From: Neobacillus niacini NBRC 15566
Lineage (GTDB): Bacteria; Bacillota; Bacilli; Bacillales; Cytobacillaceae
DNA: 64,000 nucleotides
Direction: 5' to 3'
Assembly: GCF_001591505.1 (NCBI RefSeq)
Contig: NZ_BCVA01000011.1
Span: forward strand, 1 to 64,000
Made by a program: the position numbers and the translations under genes. Numbering within the stretch: position 1 is the first letter of the stretch; each line of letters opens with the position of its first letter. This document shows positions 16,566-25,740 of the stretch, in pieces. A model generated the notes under the pieces. The model was not told where the DNA came from, ran no database searches, and was given only the letters and a program-made list of their open reading frames with translations.

Positions 16566-19500
16566 TTACGCCAACCTCCTTCCTTATTAATTCAAAGATT
16601 GTTTCCTTAGGCTGCGGTGTTAGAATTCGATATTGATTTTCAATCGACTCATCAAATTGACAAACGGATTTGTAGGCACAAAATGTACATGGTGTTTTAT
16701 CTTTCAGTTTATAAGGAGCAATGTCAACTTGACCATCCACGATAGCCTCTCCTGTAGTTTGATAGAGCTTCCGGACATAATCCCTTAAATTATCAAATTC
16801 ATTTAGACTTGCAACTTTTGATTTTTTCGTCAGATTCCCATCTTTTTTTATGCCTGCTGAGATAATCTGTGAATCACCTGATTCAAGTGTTTGGTCCATG
16901 AGTTTAAGGACATCTGGGTCACCCATCATTAAACCATTCATCTTGAATTTTTTCATGATTTCCTTTTCGATTTCTTCAATCGTCAATAATTTAGTAGTGC
17001 TTATTAATGGGTTATGGACATGGAAATAAAGGACTCCCGCTGGGCTTGCTTTCATTTCTACCAGTTGGTCAGAATGTGTAATGACTATATCTAGGTAGGT
17101 TAACATTTGCAGGGCTAGTCCATAGTATACCTCGTTCAGGTTAACATCCTTTTCACTCGATTTATAATCAATTACACGTAAGTACGTACTATCATTAACA
17201 CCCTTTGCTTGATCGACCCTATCGATACGGCCAGCTAGTTCCATTCGTTTGCCATTTTTTAATGAAAACGTTAATGGCGGAAGCTTGCCATTACGTCCAA
17301 AGCTCAATTCTAATCCGATTGGTGAGAATCCACTTACTTTTGCATGTTCGCTTAATACTTGAGATGCCCGGGTAATAATTTGTTCTAATTTTCGTTTGAT
17401 ATAATGATGACGTTCCGAACTTAAAAGAATTTCATTTTGCAGCTTAGGAGCTAAAGCACTCACCGCTTCTTTGGCCAGTTCTTCACATTGTTTCTTTGTA
17501 AGAGATGCCCAGCTAAGTCTTTGTTCATTGACATAATCAGAGATATGTTTTAAAGCAGCATGAAATAATTCACCTATGTCAGGAGCTTCCAATCGGAAAA
17601 CCTTCCGTTCACGAAGCTTTAGCCCGTGCTGTGCAAAATGGGAAAAGGCACAGCCATTGTACAATTCCATTCGTGAAACACTCGCCTGTATGGTATCCCC
17701 ATATAATTCGTCGGCTGTTTCCTTTGAAAGCTGTACCGTTTGGTTGGTATAGAAGAGACTAGCGAATACTTTCTCTGCTCTTTGCTTCCACTCACCGCTG
17801 ATATAAAAGTTATATACATCCCACCACAAATCGGATATAGGATAATTCCGCTTTTTCAACTGAAGCTGTGAAGTCAAGTAAGAAAGAGTGGTTTTGTGAT
17901 TAGTAACAAAGTTTAACTGTTCTTCTTCTGTTAGCTCAGCAGGATCGGTACCATAAAAATGTTCTGCTAAATTTGGATACATATCTTTTAATCTTTTAAT
18001 ATACGAGGAAGCTATTAATGCCTTTCCTTCATCATTGGCAAGCGGGTAACTCACGTAAAGAGATTCTGATGGTGTCGTTAGGGCCTTGTAAGCTATAAAA
18101 TGCTCATCCAATAGCCGTGTTCTGCTGCTTGGAGCTACGATTAAATCTGATTCCATTAACATTTCACGCTCATCATCAGATAATATCCCTTCATCGGCAA
18201 TCTTTGCTGGTAATACCCCCTCATTTACACCAACAATAAAAGCTGTTTTTATATCTGTCAGTCGAGATTTCTCCAAGTCTCCGATGATAACCTGATCTAG
18301 AGCTGGAGGAATAAGTGAAAAATAGAGTGATTCGAATCCTGCTTCCAAGATAGCAGCGAAAGACTTTAAGGAAACCGCCTCATCTCCTAATATTTCCACA
18401 TATTGATCCAATAGATCAATACAGGCATTCCATACCTGATCATGCTCACGCATTTTGACTAGATTTCCTTTCTGTTCGGCTTCCATTTTCCAATTTTCTA
18501 GTTTTGAAGGAATATCTAATTCTTCTAGATATAAGTAGATTGCTTCACAAAGTTTCCGGCCCGTGTCTGCCTTTTTAAGCCTTCTTGATAACCGTAGAAT
18601 GGGTGCTGTTACCATAAGCTTTAATTCATTCAATTGCTGTTCTATTTCTTTTTCCGCGTCGGTTTGCACATTTGTTTCCATCTCCAGACCATTGAAGCGA
18701 CGGTATGTCCAGCGGTCTTTACTTGTCCATTTACTGCCTTTAATTCCATAGGCAAGTACATAGTTTTCTAGTCTATCCATTTTTTCCCGTATTCGATCTG
18801 GATTTTCATGCAGCGGGTATATCAATTCAGTTTTTATTACTCTAAAAACAGGCTCATAACGCCAAAATGATTGAATTACCTCCATAGTTGACCGGATTAA
18901 TTCAATCAATGGGTGATTCAGCATTGTTCTCTTTTGGTCAATAAAAAACGGAATTTGATAATCAGAGAAAACAGGCTCTACGATATCATGATAATCAGTG
19001 CCATTCCTTATCAATAGGGCTACGTCTTTATACCGATAATTCTTTTCCCGAACTAACTGAAGAATTTCGCGTGCAATCCCCTCTATCTCTGCTCTTCGAT
19101 TAACAGCTTGCCCTATATAGATGTCTGTTTTTCCATCATAAGGGGCTGCTGGTCTGGTATCAAAATGTCTCTCTAAATGCTGTAAAGATAACTGATTCCA
19201 TTTCTGCTGCTCAGATAGAAAGAGCGGAGACTCCATTTCAATTCCTTCCGCTTGTGCTAAATTGTATAAAGTGGTGCACGTATCACTTGTTAATCGAAAT
19301 AAATCCAATTCATCTGGCACCATTTCAAAGGAAGTTTTGTCAGTTGTCATGGTAATCGTTACTCTCTGACAATGTTTCATTATCTGTTGTATGACAAGGT
19401 ATTCTTGTGGCGTAAAGCTATAAAATCCATCTATATAGATTTCTGCCTCTTTTAAGTAGGTGGATTCAGAAACCTTTTCTGAAAGCAAACGAAAATAATC

Positions 19501-20052
19501 TTCTGAACTGATATACTTACCAAAGACTTCATCTTCAAATTGTCTATATATAATCTCTAAATCATTTAGTTTATCTTGTAAGGCTCTAGAAGCATTTTCA
19601 CTATTTCTATTACCCTTCCCTGCCTTATCAATCAACTCATCTGGGGTAATACAATAACGTTTAAACTCAGTAATCATCTGTTCAACTTGCTGAACAAAAC
19701 CATTTTTATCAGCGGCCCGCTGGAATAATTTTAATTCGTCTTTCTTATCCTCTATAATTTTTCTAATAAGCATGCTTAGTCCAACACTACTTAGATGATA
19801 TCGGCTAATACCTCCAGCCTCCTGCAATATTCTCCAAGCTAACCGTGAGAAACTGTACACTTGTGCACGTATCATTCCACCAAGTTTTGGATTGGTCGCT
19901 AAGCGGTATTCTGTTGAAAAAGTCATCTGTTCTGGAACAATATAAATAATCGGTGCACCCTCTGGATTTTCCAGCAGCCGATCTTCAATTTCATTCATAC
20001 ACATTTGTGTTTTACCGCTTCCCGACCTTCCGGTAATCATTCTTAATGACAT
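16558..20052 (-). CDS. addB: AddB, helicase-nuclease subunit B
   Basis: A 1164-residue partner of AddA that carries the Chi-recognition region and a second nuclease. It has an N-terminal P-loop GRSGSGKTQMC. The iron-sulfur cluster is formed by Cys801 and the CxxC...C set at 1122, 1125 and 1131 (CTFCAYKSVC), spacing as in B. subtilis AddB. The nuclease motif is LRVIDYKSSEKD, followed by a conserved Gln (GLALQMLTYLD). GAGGA lies upstream of ATG 20052. It is first gene of the addBA pair. Confidence 0.97.
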   Translation of the reverse strand: MSLRMITGRSGSGKTQMCMNEIEDRLLENPEGAPIIYIVPEQMTFSTEYRLATNPKLGGMIRAQVYSFSRLAWRILQEAGGISRYHLSSVGLSMLIRKIIEDKKDELKLFQRAADKNGFVQQVEQMITEFKRYCITPDELIDKAGKGNRNSENASRALQDKLNDLEIIYRQFEDEVFGKYISSEDYFRLLSEKVSESTYLKEAEIYIDGFYSFTPQEYLVIQQIMKHCQRVTITMTTDKTSFEMVPDELDLFRLTSDTCTTLYNLAQAEGIEMESPLFLSEQQKWNQLSLQHLERHFDTRPAAPYDGKTDIYIGQAVNRRAEIEGIAREILQLVREKNYRYKDVALLIRNGTDYHDIVEPVFSDYQIPFFIDQKRTMLNHPLIELIRSTMEVIQSFWRYEPVFRVIKTELIYPLHENPDRIREKMDRLENYVLAYGIKGSKWTSKDRWTYRRFNGLEMETNVQTDAEKEIEQQLNELKLMVTAPILRLSRRLKKADTGRKLCEAIYLYLEELDIPSKLENWKMEAEQKGNLVKMREHDQVWNACIDLLDQYVEILGDEAVSLKSFAAILEAGFESLYFSLIPPALDQVIIGDLEKSRLTDIKTAFIVGVNEGVLPAKIADEGILSDDEREMLMESDLIVAPSSRTRLLDEHFIAYKALTTPSESLYVSYPLANDEGKALIASSYIKRLKDMYPNLAEHFYGTDPAELTEEEQLNFVTNHKTTLSYLTSQLQLKKRNYPISDLWWDVYNFYISGEWKQRAEKVFASLFYTNQTVQLSKETADELYGDTIQASVSRMELYNGCAFSHFAQHGLKLRERKVFRLEAPDIGELFHAALKHISDYVNEQRLSWASLTKKQCEELAKEAVSALAPKLQNEILLSSERHHYIKRKLEQIITRASQVLSEHAKVSGFSPIGLELSFGRNGKLPPLTFSLKNGKRMELAGRIDRVDQAKGVNDSTYLRVIDYKSSEKDVNLNEVYYGLALQMLTYLDIVITHSDQLVEMKASPAGVLYFHVHNPLISTTKLLTIEEIEKEIMKKFKMNGLMMGDPDVLKLMDQTLESGDSQIISAGIKKDGNLTKKSKVASLNEFDNLRDYVRKLYQTTGEAIVDGQVDIAPYKLKDKTPCTFCAYKSVCQFDESIENQYRILTPQPKETIFELIRKEVGVNE

Positions 20053-20097
20053 GTTTCTTCCTCACTTTCCGATTACCCTGTTTTAAAATTACTTACT

Positions 20098-20130
20098 CTC
20101 ATTTTATCATAAAATGAGCACAAACGTTTG
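20098..20130. promoter_or_regulatory. 21-bp palindrome and 10-bp palindrome upstream of addBA
   Basis: CTCATTTTAT and ATAAAATGAG (20098-20118) are perfect 10-bp arms around a single C. On the minus strand the right half contains TGATAAAAT, which fits an extended -10 element for addB. Directly beside it lies the self-complementary CAAACGTTTG (20121-20130). Together these could be a promoter with an overlapping operator. Confidence 0.45.
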
Positions 20131-20174
20131 GAACACTTCTTACAGATTAAAACCAGTAATGGTAATTTATAAAC

Positions 20175-20207
20175 AAAAAAGAGAGTCGATATTATCATCG
20201 TACTCTC
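20175..20207 (-). terminator. Intrinsic terminator of the signal peptidase operon
   Basis: GAGAGT-CGAT (20181-20190) pairs with ATCG-T-ACTCTC (20197-20207). An A run at 20175-20180 gives the U tract on the minus strand. Confidence 0.75.
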
Positions 20208-20228
20208 AGGTTTCTACTCTATTCTAAT

Positions 20229-20783
20229 TTAGAATTGTACATCCATTTCGTTTAGCGGCCAATACCGGAGGTCAACCTTTCCTACAACCTGGGTTACAGA
20301 GATGAATCCAAAATGTCTGCTGTCCCAGCTGCCTAAGCGATTATCTCCTAGCACGAATAGCTTTCCTTCTGGTACTGTACTTTCACCTGTTATTTCCTTC
20401 AAACTAAAATCACCTGTAAGTTTGATACCAGGTATTTCTTGCTTATAAACAGATAAAAACGGTTCGTTGTATTTGTGTCCATTGATATATAATTGATCAT
20501 CTTTAAACTCAATCTTATCTCCTGGAAGCCCGATTACTCGCTTGACGTAATCTTCTTTCTCATTTGCATGGAATACTATGACATCAAAACGGCTCAAATC
20601 ACTAATTTGGTAGCCCAGCTTATTAACTACTAATTTGTTCCCATCCTGGAGAGTAGGCATCATTGATTCTCCCTCGACCACATAATTAGAAAAGAAAAAA
20701 GTTCGTATAAAAGCGAAAATAATAATACCAATTGCAAAAGCCTTAACCCATTCGATCCCCTCTTTTTTCCATTCAATATTCAC
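20229..20783 (-). CDS. sipV: Type I signal peptidase (SipV/SipS type)
   Basis: A 184-residue membrane protease with one N-terminal helix (AFAIGIIIFAFIRTFFF) and an extracytoplasmic catalytic domain. The Ser-Lys dyad is Ser40 in GESMMPT and Lys81 in DYVKRVIGLPGD. The C-terminal box GDNRLGSWDSRHFG is intact but has Leu and Trp where many enzymes have Asn and Ser, a variation common in Sip paralogues. It cleaves signal peptides from exported pre-proteins. It starts 2 nt after the TVP38-family gene, the same pair as B. subtilis yhjE-sipV near addBA. Confidence 0.93.
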   Translation of the reverse strand: MNIEWKKEGIEWVKAFAIGIIIFAFIRTFFFSNYVVEGESMMPTLQDGNKLVVNKLGYQISDLSRFDVIVFHANEKEDYVKRVIGLPGDKIEFKDDQLYINGHKYNEPFLSVYKQEIPGIKLTGDFSLKEITGESTVPEGKLFVLGDNRLGSWDSRHFGFISVTQVVGKVDLRYWPLNEMDVQF

Positions 20784-20785
20784 CT

Positions 20786-21439
20786 TTAACTCCTCCTTTT
20801 CTTCAACTCTTTACCTCTATTTATCTCCTCATTATGGTCATTTTCCATCCTCTTATTCAATCTTACTTCAATTCTTTTTCCAACATACCAAAGAATAAAA
20901 ATAACTAGAAAAACGATGGCAGTACGGTAAGGCTGAGTAATCAATGATTGAAGGTCATAGCCAACAAAGCTGATGGTAAAAATCATCACCATCTTACCAA
21001 TTGCTACAGCAAGCATATATTGATAAATACTAATTTTCGAAAGAGCCGCTACAACATTTACCACAACAGATGGTGTAAATGGGAAACAAAGGAGCAAAAA
21101 GAGCGGTCCAAAGCCATGTCGATCTACCCAGTCCATCAACTTTTGAACCTTTGAGTGTTTTGATAGAAAAGAAAAAACTCTCTTTTGTCCATACTTCCTT
21201 ATAAGGAAAAAAAGCAGCAGCGCTCCTAAAAAAGACCCCAGCCAAGAATATAAAAATCCCAGCCATAATCCAAAAGCACTGGCATTAGCCATTACAAAAA
21301 TAACCAATGGCAAAAAAGGTAAAAATGCTTCAATCATGGGCAGCACTACACCGGGTATTGGGCCAAAGGACCGGTACTCTTGAATTAAGTCCATTATATT
21401 TTCTAGTGTGAACCATGCCTTGATTGCTTCAATGTCCAT
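20786..21439 (-). CDS. yhjE: TVP38/TMEM64-family membrane protein (YhjE-like)
   Basis: A 217-residue integral membrane protein of the DedA-like/VTT superfamily, with about five helices. The signature region FLIRKYGQKRVFSFL and CFPFTPSVVVNVVAALSKI matches the family's G-x-R-F/P-F pattern. ATG 21439 is chosen because AAGGAG sits 7 nt upstream; the more upstream ATG at 21463 has none. Such proteins are thought to scramble or transport lipids, but the substrate here is unknown. The C-terminal tail is highly charged. Confidence 0.85.
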   Translation of the reverse strand: MDIEAIKAWFTLENIMDLIQEYRSFGPIPGVVLPMIEAFLPFLPLVIFVMANASAFGLWLGFLYSWLGSFLGALLLFFLIRKYGQKRVFSFLSKHSKVQKLMDWVDRHGFGPLFLLLCFPFTPSVVVNVVAALSKISIYQYMLAVAIGKMVMIFTISFVGYDLQSLITQPYRTAIVFLVIFILWYVGKRIEVRLNKRMENDHNEEINRGKELKKRRS

Positions 21440-21483
21440 ATGATTGCTCCTTACTTCATACATTGTTGCTGTTTGTTTGTTTT

Positions 21484-22428
21484 TTATTTAGTTAAAAACT
21501 GGTGAAAAGCTTCCCTATTCATCTCTAAATTTAAATCTAGAACAGATCCTTCCCCTTTTATTCTTGCGTCTTCATATCCGTTATCAATTGGAATTCTAAA
21601 GGTCTGAATATTTCCTCTATCTTTTGCAAAGAAATCTTTTGCCATAAACAATATATCCCCGGTATCCATGTTTGTATTGATATAGGGTGTAACTACACCA
21701 ATTAATTTCGGGAGTTTGGGGATGGTTTGAATTCCTGAAAGCTGGTCGCTTATCGCCTGAAGTGCCTGCTGCTGACGTTGAACCCGGCCAAAGTCACCTA
21801 TCGCATCGTGTCGAAAACGTACAAAACTAAGCATTTGTTCGCCATTTAGTCTTTGCAGTCCTGGTTCTAGTGGAACTTCAACATATGCTGACATTTTCTT
21901 TTCAACATTTATTTCTACGCCATTCGGAAATGCCTCATCAACCAATTGCACAAAGCCTTCAAAATCGACAATGGCATAATATTGTAAATCAATATCAAAG
22001 TTTTCTTTTATTGTTTTCCTCATTAATTCAGGACCGCCACGCATAAAGGCAGAATTAATTTTATGTTTACCCTCACCTGGGATATTTACATAAATGTCTC
22101 TCATTATAGAAGTCAGCTTATAAGTGCCTTTGTCTTCATTATAATGTGCAATCATGATAGTATCCGCCCGTGATACTTCCTCGCCCGCTCTGGCATCGCT
22201 TCCTAATAAAAGAATATTGGTGGCCCCATATTGATCTTTTTTACCTTCAAACGTGTAAACTTCTTCATTAACATTATTTTCCTTATTCATTTTCTTTAAT
22301 GATTGATTAACTCCTTGTTTATACTGAAAATATGTATAACCTGCAGTTCCTCCAAATAGTAGCAGCAGGACCAATAGTATTGAAGTCTTTTTCCTTTTTT
22401 TCTTTTTTGTGTGTCTATCGTATCTCAT
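21484..22428 (-). CDS. LCP (LytR-CpsA-Psr) family glycopolymer transferase
   Basis: A 314-residue type II membrane protein. A basic cytoplasmic start (KKKKRKK) and one helix (residues 15-35) precede an extracellular LCP domain. NILLLGSDAR, RADTIMIAHY, LTSIMRDIYVNIP, HKINSAFMRGGPEL and LSFVRFRHDAIGDFGRVQRQQ are diagnostic, including the Arg and Asp residues that bind polyprenyl pyrophosphate. The likely role is attaching teichoic acid or another polymer to peptidoglycan. TagTUV-like, but which paralogue cannot be said. Confidence 0.93.
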   Translation of the reverse strand: MRYDRHTKKKKRKKTSILLVLLLLFGGTAGYTYFQYKQGVNQSLKKMNKENNVNEEVYTFEGKKDQYGATNILLLGSDARAGEEVSRADTIMIAHYNEDKGTYKLTSIMRDIYVNIPGEGKHKINSAFMRGGPELMRKTIKENFDIDLQYYAIVDFEGFVQLVDEAFPNGVEINVEKKMSAYVEVPLEPGLQRLNGEQMLSFVRFRHDAIGDFGRVQRQQQALQAISDQLSGIQTIPKLPKLIGVVTPYINTNMDTGDILFMAKDFFAKDRGNIQTFRIPIDNGYEDARIKGEGSVLDLNLEMNREAFHQFLTK

Positions 22429-22551
22429 ACCAGATTCACCTATCTATGTCATATTTTTTAGAACAAATTTATTGTGTACATATATAATTCATTTTCCCCG
22501 AAGAAATATCCTTCTATCAAAAACTTTCTCATACAAGTACCAAATTTTGCA

Positions 22552-22583
22552 AACAAAAAACGCAAGCTTTAAAGCATTGCGTT
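22552..22583 (-). terminator. Minus-strand intrinsic terminator, probably of comK
   Basis: AACGCAA (22559-22565) pairs with TTGCGTT (22577-22583), with GCTTT/AAAGC inside. The minus-strand RNA ends in a T-rich run. No minus-strand gene lies directly upstream of it except comK, 440 nt away across yhjD. Confidence 0.7.
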
Positions 22584-22656
22584 TTCCATCAGACTTTTGT
22601 ATGATAAATTAAGAACAAATGTTCGAATTCATTATTTGAAAGGGGTCGATGACGGG

Positions 22657-23022
22657 ATGACCAGAATTCCAGAGGAAGATCGTAATATAATGGAAAAAGC
22701 CATCTATTTGCCTATGGTATTAATTGTCTTAAATCGTGATTTAACCGTTGTAGAAAACAGTCCTTTTAAATTAAAAAAACCATACTTAGAACTAATTGAA
22801 GAAACCATGAAAAGCATTCAAACGGAATTAGCTGAAGTGAAACGATATATGAAGAAGAATAATCTGAGAGTAATGGAAACAAAACGGGATGAAGCCTTTA
22901 CCATGTATATGTTTTTATATAAAGGGTATGAAGAGGCTCATAATTACTTTAATCCAAGAATACGCAACAAAGTTCAAGAACTAATGGAGTTCTATTTTCT
23001 AAAACAGTACCTGTCCCGTTAA
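22657..23022 (+). CDS. yhjD: YhjD-family protein
   Basis: A 121-residue cytoplasmic, mostly helical protein (MTRIPEEDRNIMEKAIYLPM onward). ATG 22657 follows AAAGGGG, and the family begins near this Met; the frame is open back to 22597. No catalytic motif is visible. YhjD lies beside comK in B. subtilis too. It converges on comK with a gap of only 4 nt and no terminator between, so the two transcripts probably overlap. Confidence 0.75.
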   Translation: MTRIPEEDRNIMEKAIYLPMVLIVLNRDLTVVENSPFKLKKPYLELIEETMKSIQTELAEVKRYMKKNNLRVMETKRDEAFTMYMFLYKGYEEAHNYFNPRIRNKVQELMEFYFLKQYLSR

Positions 23023-23026
23023 GATA

Positions 23027-23614
23027 TTATTGTTTATCCTTAACCTTATGTTTGCCATATTGATAAAAGTTTTCTGAAGCCTCCATGGGTTTTGGCCGTT
23101 GTAATAAATAAAAGGATTTTTTTTCATTGTACTCAATTCTTTGCATTAACTTCGTTCTTAAGTAAGCTGTTCTCTCCAGTTGAGAAATGATTGAACTGCA
23201 CGAAACAGGGAATTTAAAAGACTGATTATTATTAAAAAGGATTAAAGTTTCTTGGGGATTTACTCGATCGTAATCTTTTACATGTTCATGGGAAATCCAA
23301 ATACATTCTTGACGGGTTGGTGATGTGGTAGGGAAGAAAAAAATGCGGTTTGTAGGATCAATTGCAATGGGAATCTTATGCGCATACCCAACTAACTGTT
23401 TGGTGCCATTCCTACGACCTTCATAATCACTTCCATAGTATTCACAACTATTTCTTATAATTTCGAGTGGTTTATAGGGAGATAAAAATTTGTCCTCTAC
23501 TTCGAAAATCTCCGAATAAATTTTACTGCCATACGCGATAGGTTTAATAAACATCGTAAATGGATTTACCTCATACTCTTCAATTTGTTTTAGCTTCAAT
23601 ATGCTCAACTCCAT
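23027..23614 (-). CDS. comK: ComK, competence transcription factor
   Basis: A 195-residue protein recognised by YEVNPFTMFIKPI, the GSDYEGRRNGT segment, IDPTNRIFFFPTTSPTRQEC and WISHEHVKDYD, and AYLRTKL, all conserved in B. subtilis ComK. It is the master activator of DNA uptake and recombination genes, binding paired AT-boxes. The frame is complete, so the strain may be transformable. ATG 23614 is used, though a TTG at 23620 is possible; neither has a strong ribosome site, which fits a tightly limited regulator. Neighbours yhjD and yhzC match the B. subtilis order. Confidence 0.92.
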   Translation of the reverse strand: MELSILKLKQIEEYEVNPFTMFIKPIAYGSKIYSEIFEVEDKFLSPYKPLEIIRNSCEYYGSDYEGRRNGTKQLVGYAHKIPIAIDPTNRIFFFPTTSPTRQECIWISHEHVKDYDRVNPQETLILFNNNQSFKFPVSCSSIISQLERTAYLRTKLMQRIEYNEKKSFYLLQRPKPMEASENFYQYGKHKVKDKQ

Positions 23615-23785
23615 TAGCAATTTTATCCATCATATCATGTTTAAAATTTGGTTTATTTATTTTTCTGAATTGTTGCGAATTTATTCACAAAGTTATTACA
23701 GAAAAATAAAACTGAAAATTATAAATATTAATTGATATTATCAAAAAAACCCCATATAATATTAAAAAGCATCGAGGTGATTTTG

Positions 23786-24019
23786 ATGAATGAGAAATCA
23801 TACACGGAATTAATGAAAATTGGTGCCATGAAACGTCAACGGAAAGAGAATTTTGTCCAGGATTTGTACATTGAAATGCTCTTATCAGAGATTCAATTAA
23901 ATGTCGAAAGAGAAAAACTGCTGAAGAAAATTGACCGTGCGATTGACCATCGCGATAAACAAAACTTTTACCTTTTATCAAAACAATTAGTTGAAATAAA
24001 CAAACGGTTTGGAACGTAA
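23786..24019 (+). CDS. yhzC: IDEAL-domain protein (YhzC-like)
   Basis: A 77-residue helical protein starting MNEKSYTELMKIGAMKRQRK, with an IDEAL-type C-terminal segment (ALSEIQL-like LLSEIQLNVEREKLLKKIDR, then IDHRDKQNFYLLSKQL). GAGGTGA precedes ATG 23786; the frame extends upstream but without a ribosome site. It lies divergent from comK, as yhzC does in B. subtilis. Function is unknown; IDEAL domains are small interaction modules in Bacillales. Confidence 0.82.
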   Translation: MNEKSYTELMKIGAMKRQRKENFVQDLYIEMLLSEIQLNVEREKLLKKIDRAIDHRDKQNFYLLSKQLVEINKRFGT

Positions 24020-24031
24020 GCTTTTTAAAAT

Positions 24032-24071
24032 AAAAACGGGAAAGGAGATTAAATTCTCCTTTCCCGTTTTT
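24032..24071. terminator. Bidirectional terminator between yhzC and yhfN
   Basis: A perfect 17-bp stem: 24032-24048 with 24055-24071 around TTAAAT. A and T runs on either side serve both strands. Confidence 0.92.
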
Positions 24072-24073
24072 AT

Positions 24074-25342
24074 TTATTTGCGTTGTTTAACTTCATATTC
24101 TTCAAGCATTGAAATACGCTCAAGCATTGAAGGATGACTGTAACGGAATATTTTTACTAATAAAGGCGGGTTAATCTGGCTTAGTCCCGAGCGGGTTAAT
24201 TCTTGGAAGGATGTTATCGCAGCTTCAGGATTCTGTGTCATATTAATCGCATATCTGTCAGCCCTGGTTTCCTCATACCGAGAAATGAGATTAGAGATTG
24301 GACTGGACGCAAACAAAAGCATGGAAATGATCATGAAAAAGAGCGGTAAGGAACGAATATCTTTTACGTCTGGAATTTTCAATTCTTTTCCATATCGCCC
24401 AATTGCCCAATTCATAATTCGATACGTTAAATACAACCCCAAAAGTGAGAACAATAAATATAAAGCGATTCCGATATAGATATGCTTTTCAACATAATGA
24501 CAGATTTCATGTGCCATGATAAATAAAATTTGATCATCTGATAATTTATTTAAAGTAGTATCCCATAGTACAATCCTTGCGTTTGAGCCAATCCCTGATA
24601 CATATGCATTTAAGGAATTTGTCTCCTTGGACATATTCACTTCAAAAACATGTTCGGCGGGAATTTGCGCTTTATCTGCTAAAGCTAATATCTTCGTTTC
24701 TAATTCTTTATTTTTCAAAGGATAAAAATCATTATATAACGGGTCAATGATTACGGGCTGTAGAAACATCATAAACAAGGTAAAGGGTATCGACAATATC
24801 CAGGCATAGAGCCACCAGCGTTTAACACTTTTTTTCATGAGCCAATATAAAACTGGGACAATAATCAGTAAAGTCCCGTAATTAATCCAAAAATCAATTA
24901 ACTCCTCCTTCATCCAAGAAGCAAAGGTTTGTGTTGAAATGTTATAAGTTTTTGACAAAGTGTAACTGATATAGCTTAGTGGCAATGTAGCCAAAAAAGC
25001 AAAAAATGAAAGCCATATCATATATATAGCTGTTTGAAGCAGCTTATACTTGGACGAATTTTCAGCCCATGATTTAAATGCTTTTGAAAAGCCAAACAGT
25101 AAAATCAGAAAATAGAAAAGCCATTCAAATGGTGTTGATAAGAAAAATAACAAATTTCTAATTTTTGAATACTCTTCACTCAGCATTAATTCCCTGCCAT
25201 TTAAAAAAGTAGCAGGATCAGCTTTCGTCCCTTGATATTCAAAAGGCAGGTTTGAGTCTGCAAAGTAAAATAAATACCAATAAAAAAACAACCCATATAT
25301 TACATAGGCCAAAACTGCATAGACTCCCATTTTTCTAACCAT
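24074..25342 (-). CDS. yhfN: M48-family membrane metalloprotease (Ste24-like, YhfN)
   Basis: A 422-residue polytopic protein like eukaryotic Ste24 CAAX proteases. Five or six helices precede the zinc motif HEICH (278-282), and the third ligand lies in ETRADRYAI near residue 360. The C-terminal domain is cytoplasmic. It probably degrades or trims membrane proteins; natural substrates are unknown. Length matches B. subtilis YhfN. It is monocistronic with a clear terminator. Confidence 0.9.
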   Translation of the reverse strand: MVRKMGVYAVLAYVIYGLFFYWYLFYFADSNLPFEYQGTKADPATFLNGRELMLSEEYSKIRNLLFFLSTPFEWLFYFLILLFGFSKAFKSWAENSSKYKLLQTAIYMIWLSFFAFLATLPLSYISYTLSKTYNISTQTFASWMKEELIDFWINYGTLLIIVPVLYWLMKKSVKRWWLYAWILSIPFTLFMMFLQPVIIDPLYNDFYPLKNKELETKILALADKAQIPAEHVFEVNMSKETNSLNAYVSGIGSNARIVLWDTTLNKLSDDQILFIMAHEICHYVEKHIYIGIALYLLFSLLGLYLTYRIMNWAIGRYGKELKIPDVKDIRSLPLFFMIISMLLFASSPISNLISRYEETRADRYAINMTQNPEAAITSFQELTRSGLSQINPPLLVKIFRYSHPSMLERISMLEEYEVKQRK

Positions 25343-25407
25343 GTTTTGTCCCCCTTTTTGTACAAACTCTCTATATTTAGTTTAGTTATAAAGTTCATAT
25401 TTAGAAC

Positions 25408-25433
25408 TAAAAAAAGCCGGGCTATACCGGCTT
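25408..25433 (-). terminator. Intrinsic terminator of azlCD
   Basis: AAGCCGG (25414-25420) pairs with CCGGCTT (25427-25433), overlapping the azlD stop. A-rich sequence upstream gives a U tract on the minus strand. Confidence 0.85.
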
Positions 25434-25740
25434 AGAGAAAATAAGAATATATAGCAAGAACTGTAATCGAGCCTAGAACTACAATGATAACATTTGCCCC
25501 TAAAAAAGCAGCACCAAAGGCGGCAGCGGCACCAGCAATTCCATACCAAATATCATCTTTTTGAAGAAATAAAATCGCCGGGAATATTAGTGCACCAAGG
25601 GTTGCATACGGAACATTTTTTAGTACACCTTGGATAAATGGCGGCAGCTCCATACCTTTAAACAATACAAACGGAAGCATTCTTGGTATATATGTAACTA
25701 ACCCCATTCCAATAATCATCCATACTATTTCACTTTTCAT
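25432..25740 (-). CDS. azlD: AzlD-family branched-chain amino acid exporter, small subunit
   Basis: A 102-residue protein with four hydrophobic helices. GLVTYIPRMLPF is the AzlD signature. With AzlC it forms an exporter of branched-chain amino acids or analogues (LIV-E family). Its start lies inside azlC (11-nt overlap). Confidence 0.92.
   Translation of the reverse strand: MKSEIVWMIIGMGLVTYIPRMLPFVLFKGMELPPFIQGVLKNVPYATLGALIFPAILFLQKDDIWYGIAGAAAAFGAAFLGANVIIVVLGSITVLAIYSYFL

Noticed and set aside
20121-20130. LexA (DinR) box before addB
   Set aside because: CAAACGTTTG lacks the GAAC-N4-GTTC core of Bacillus LexA sites.
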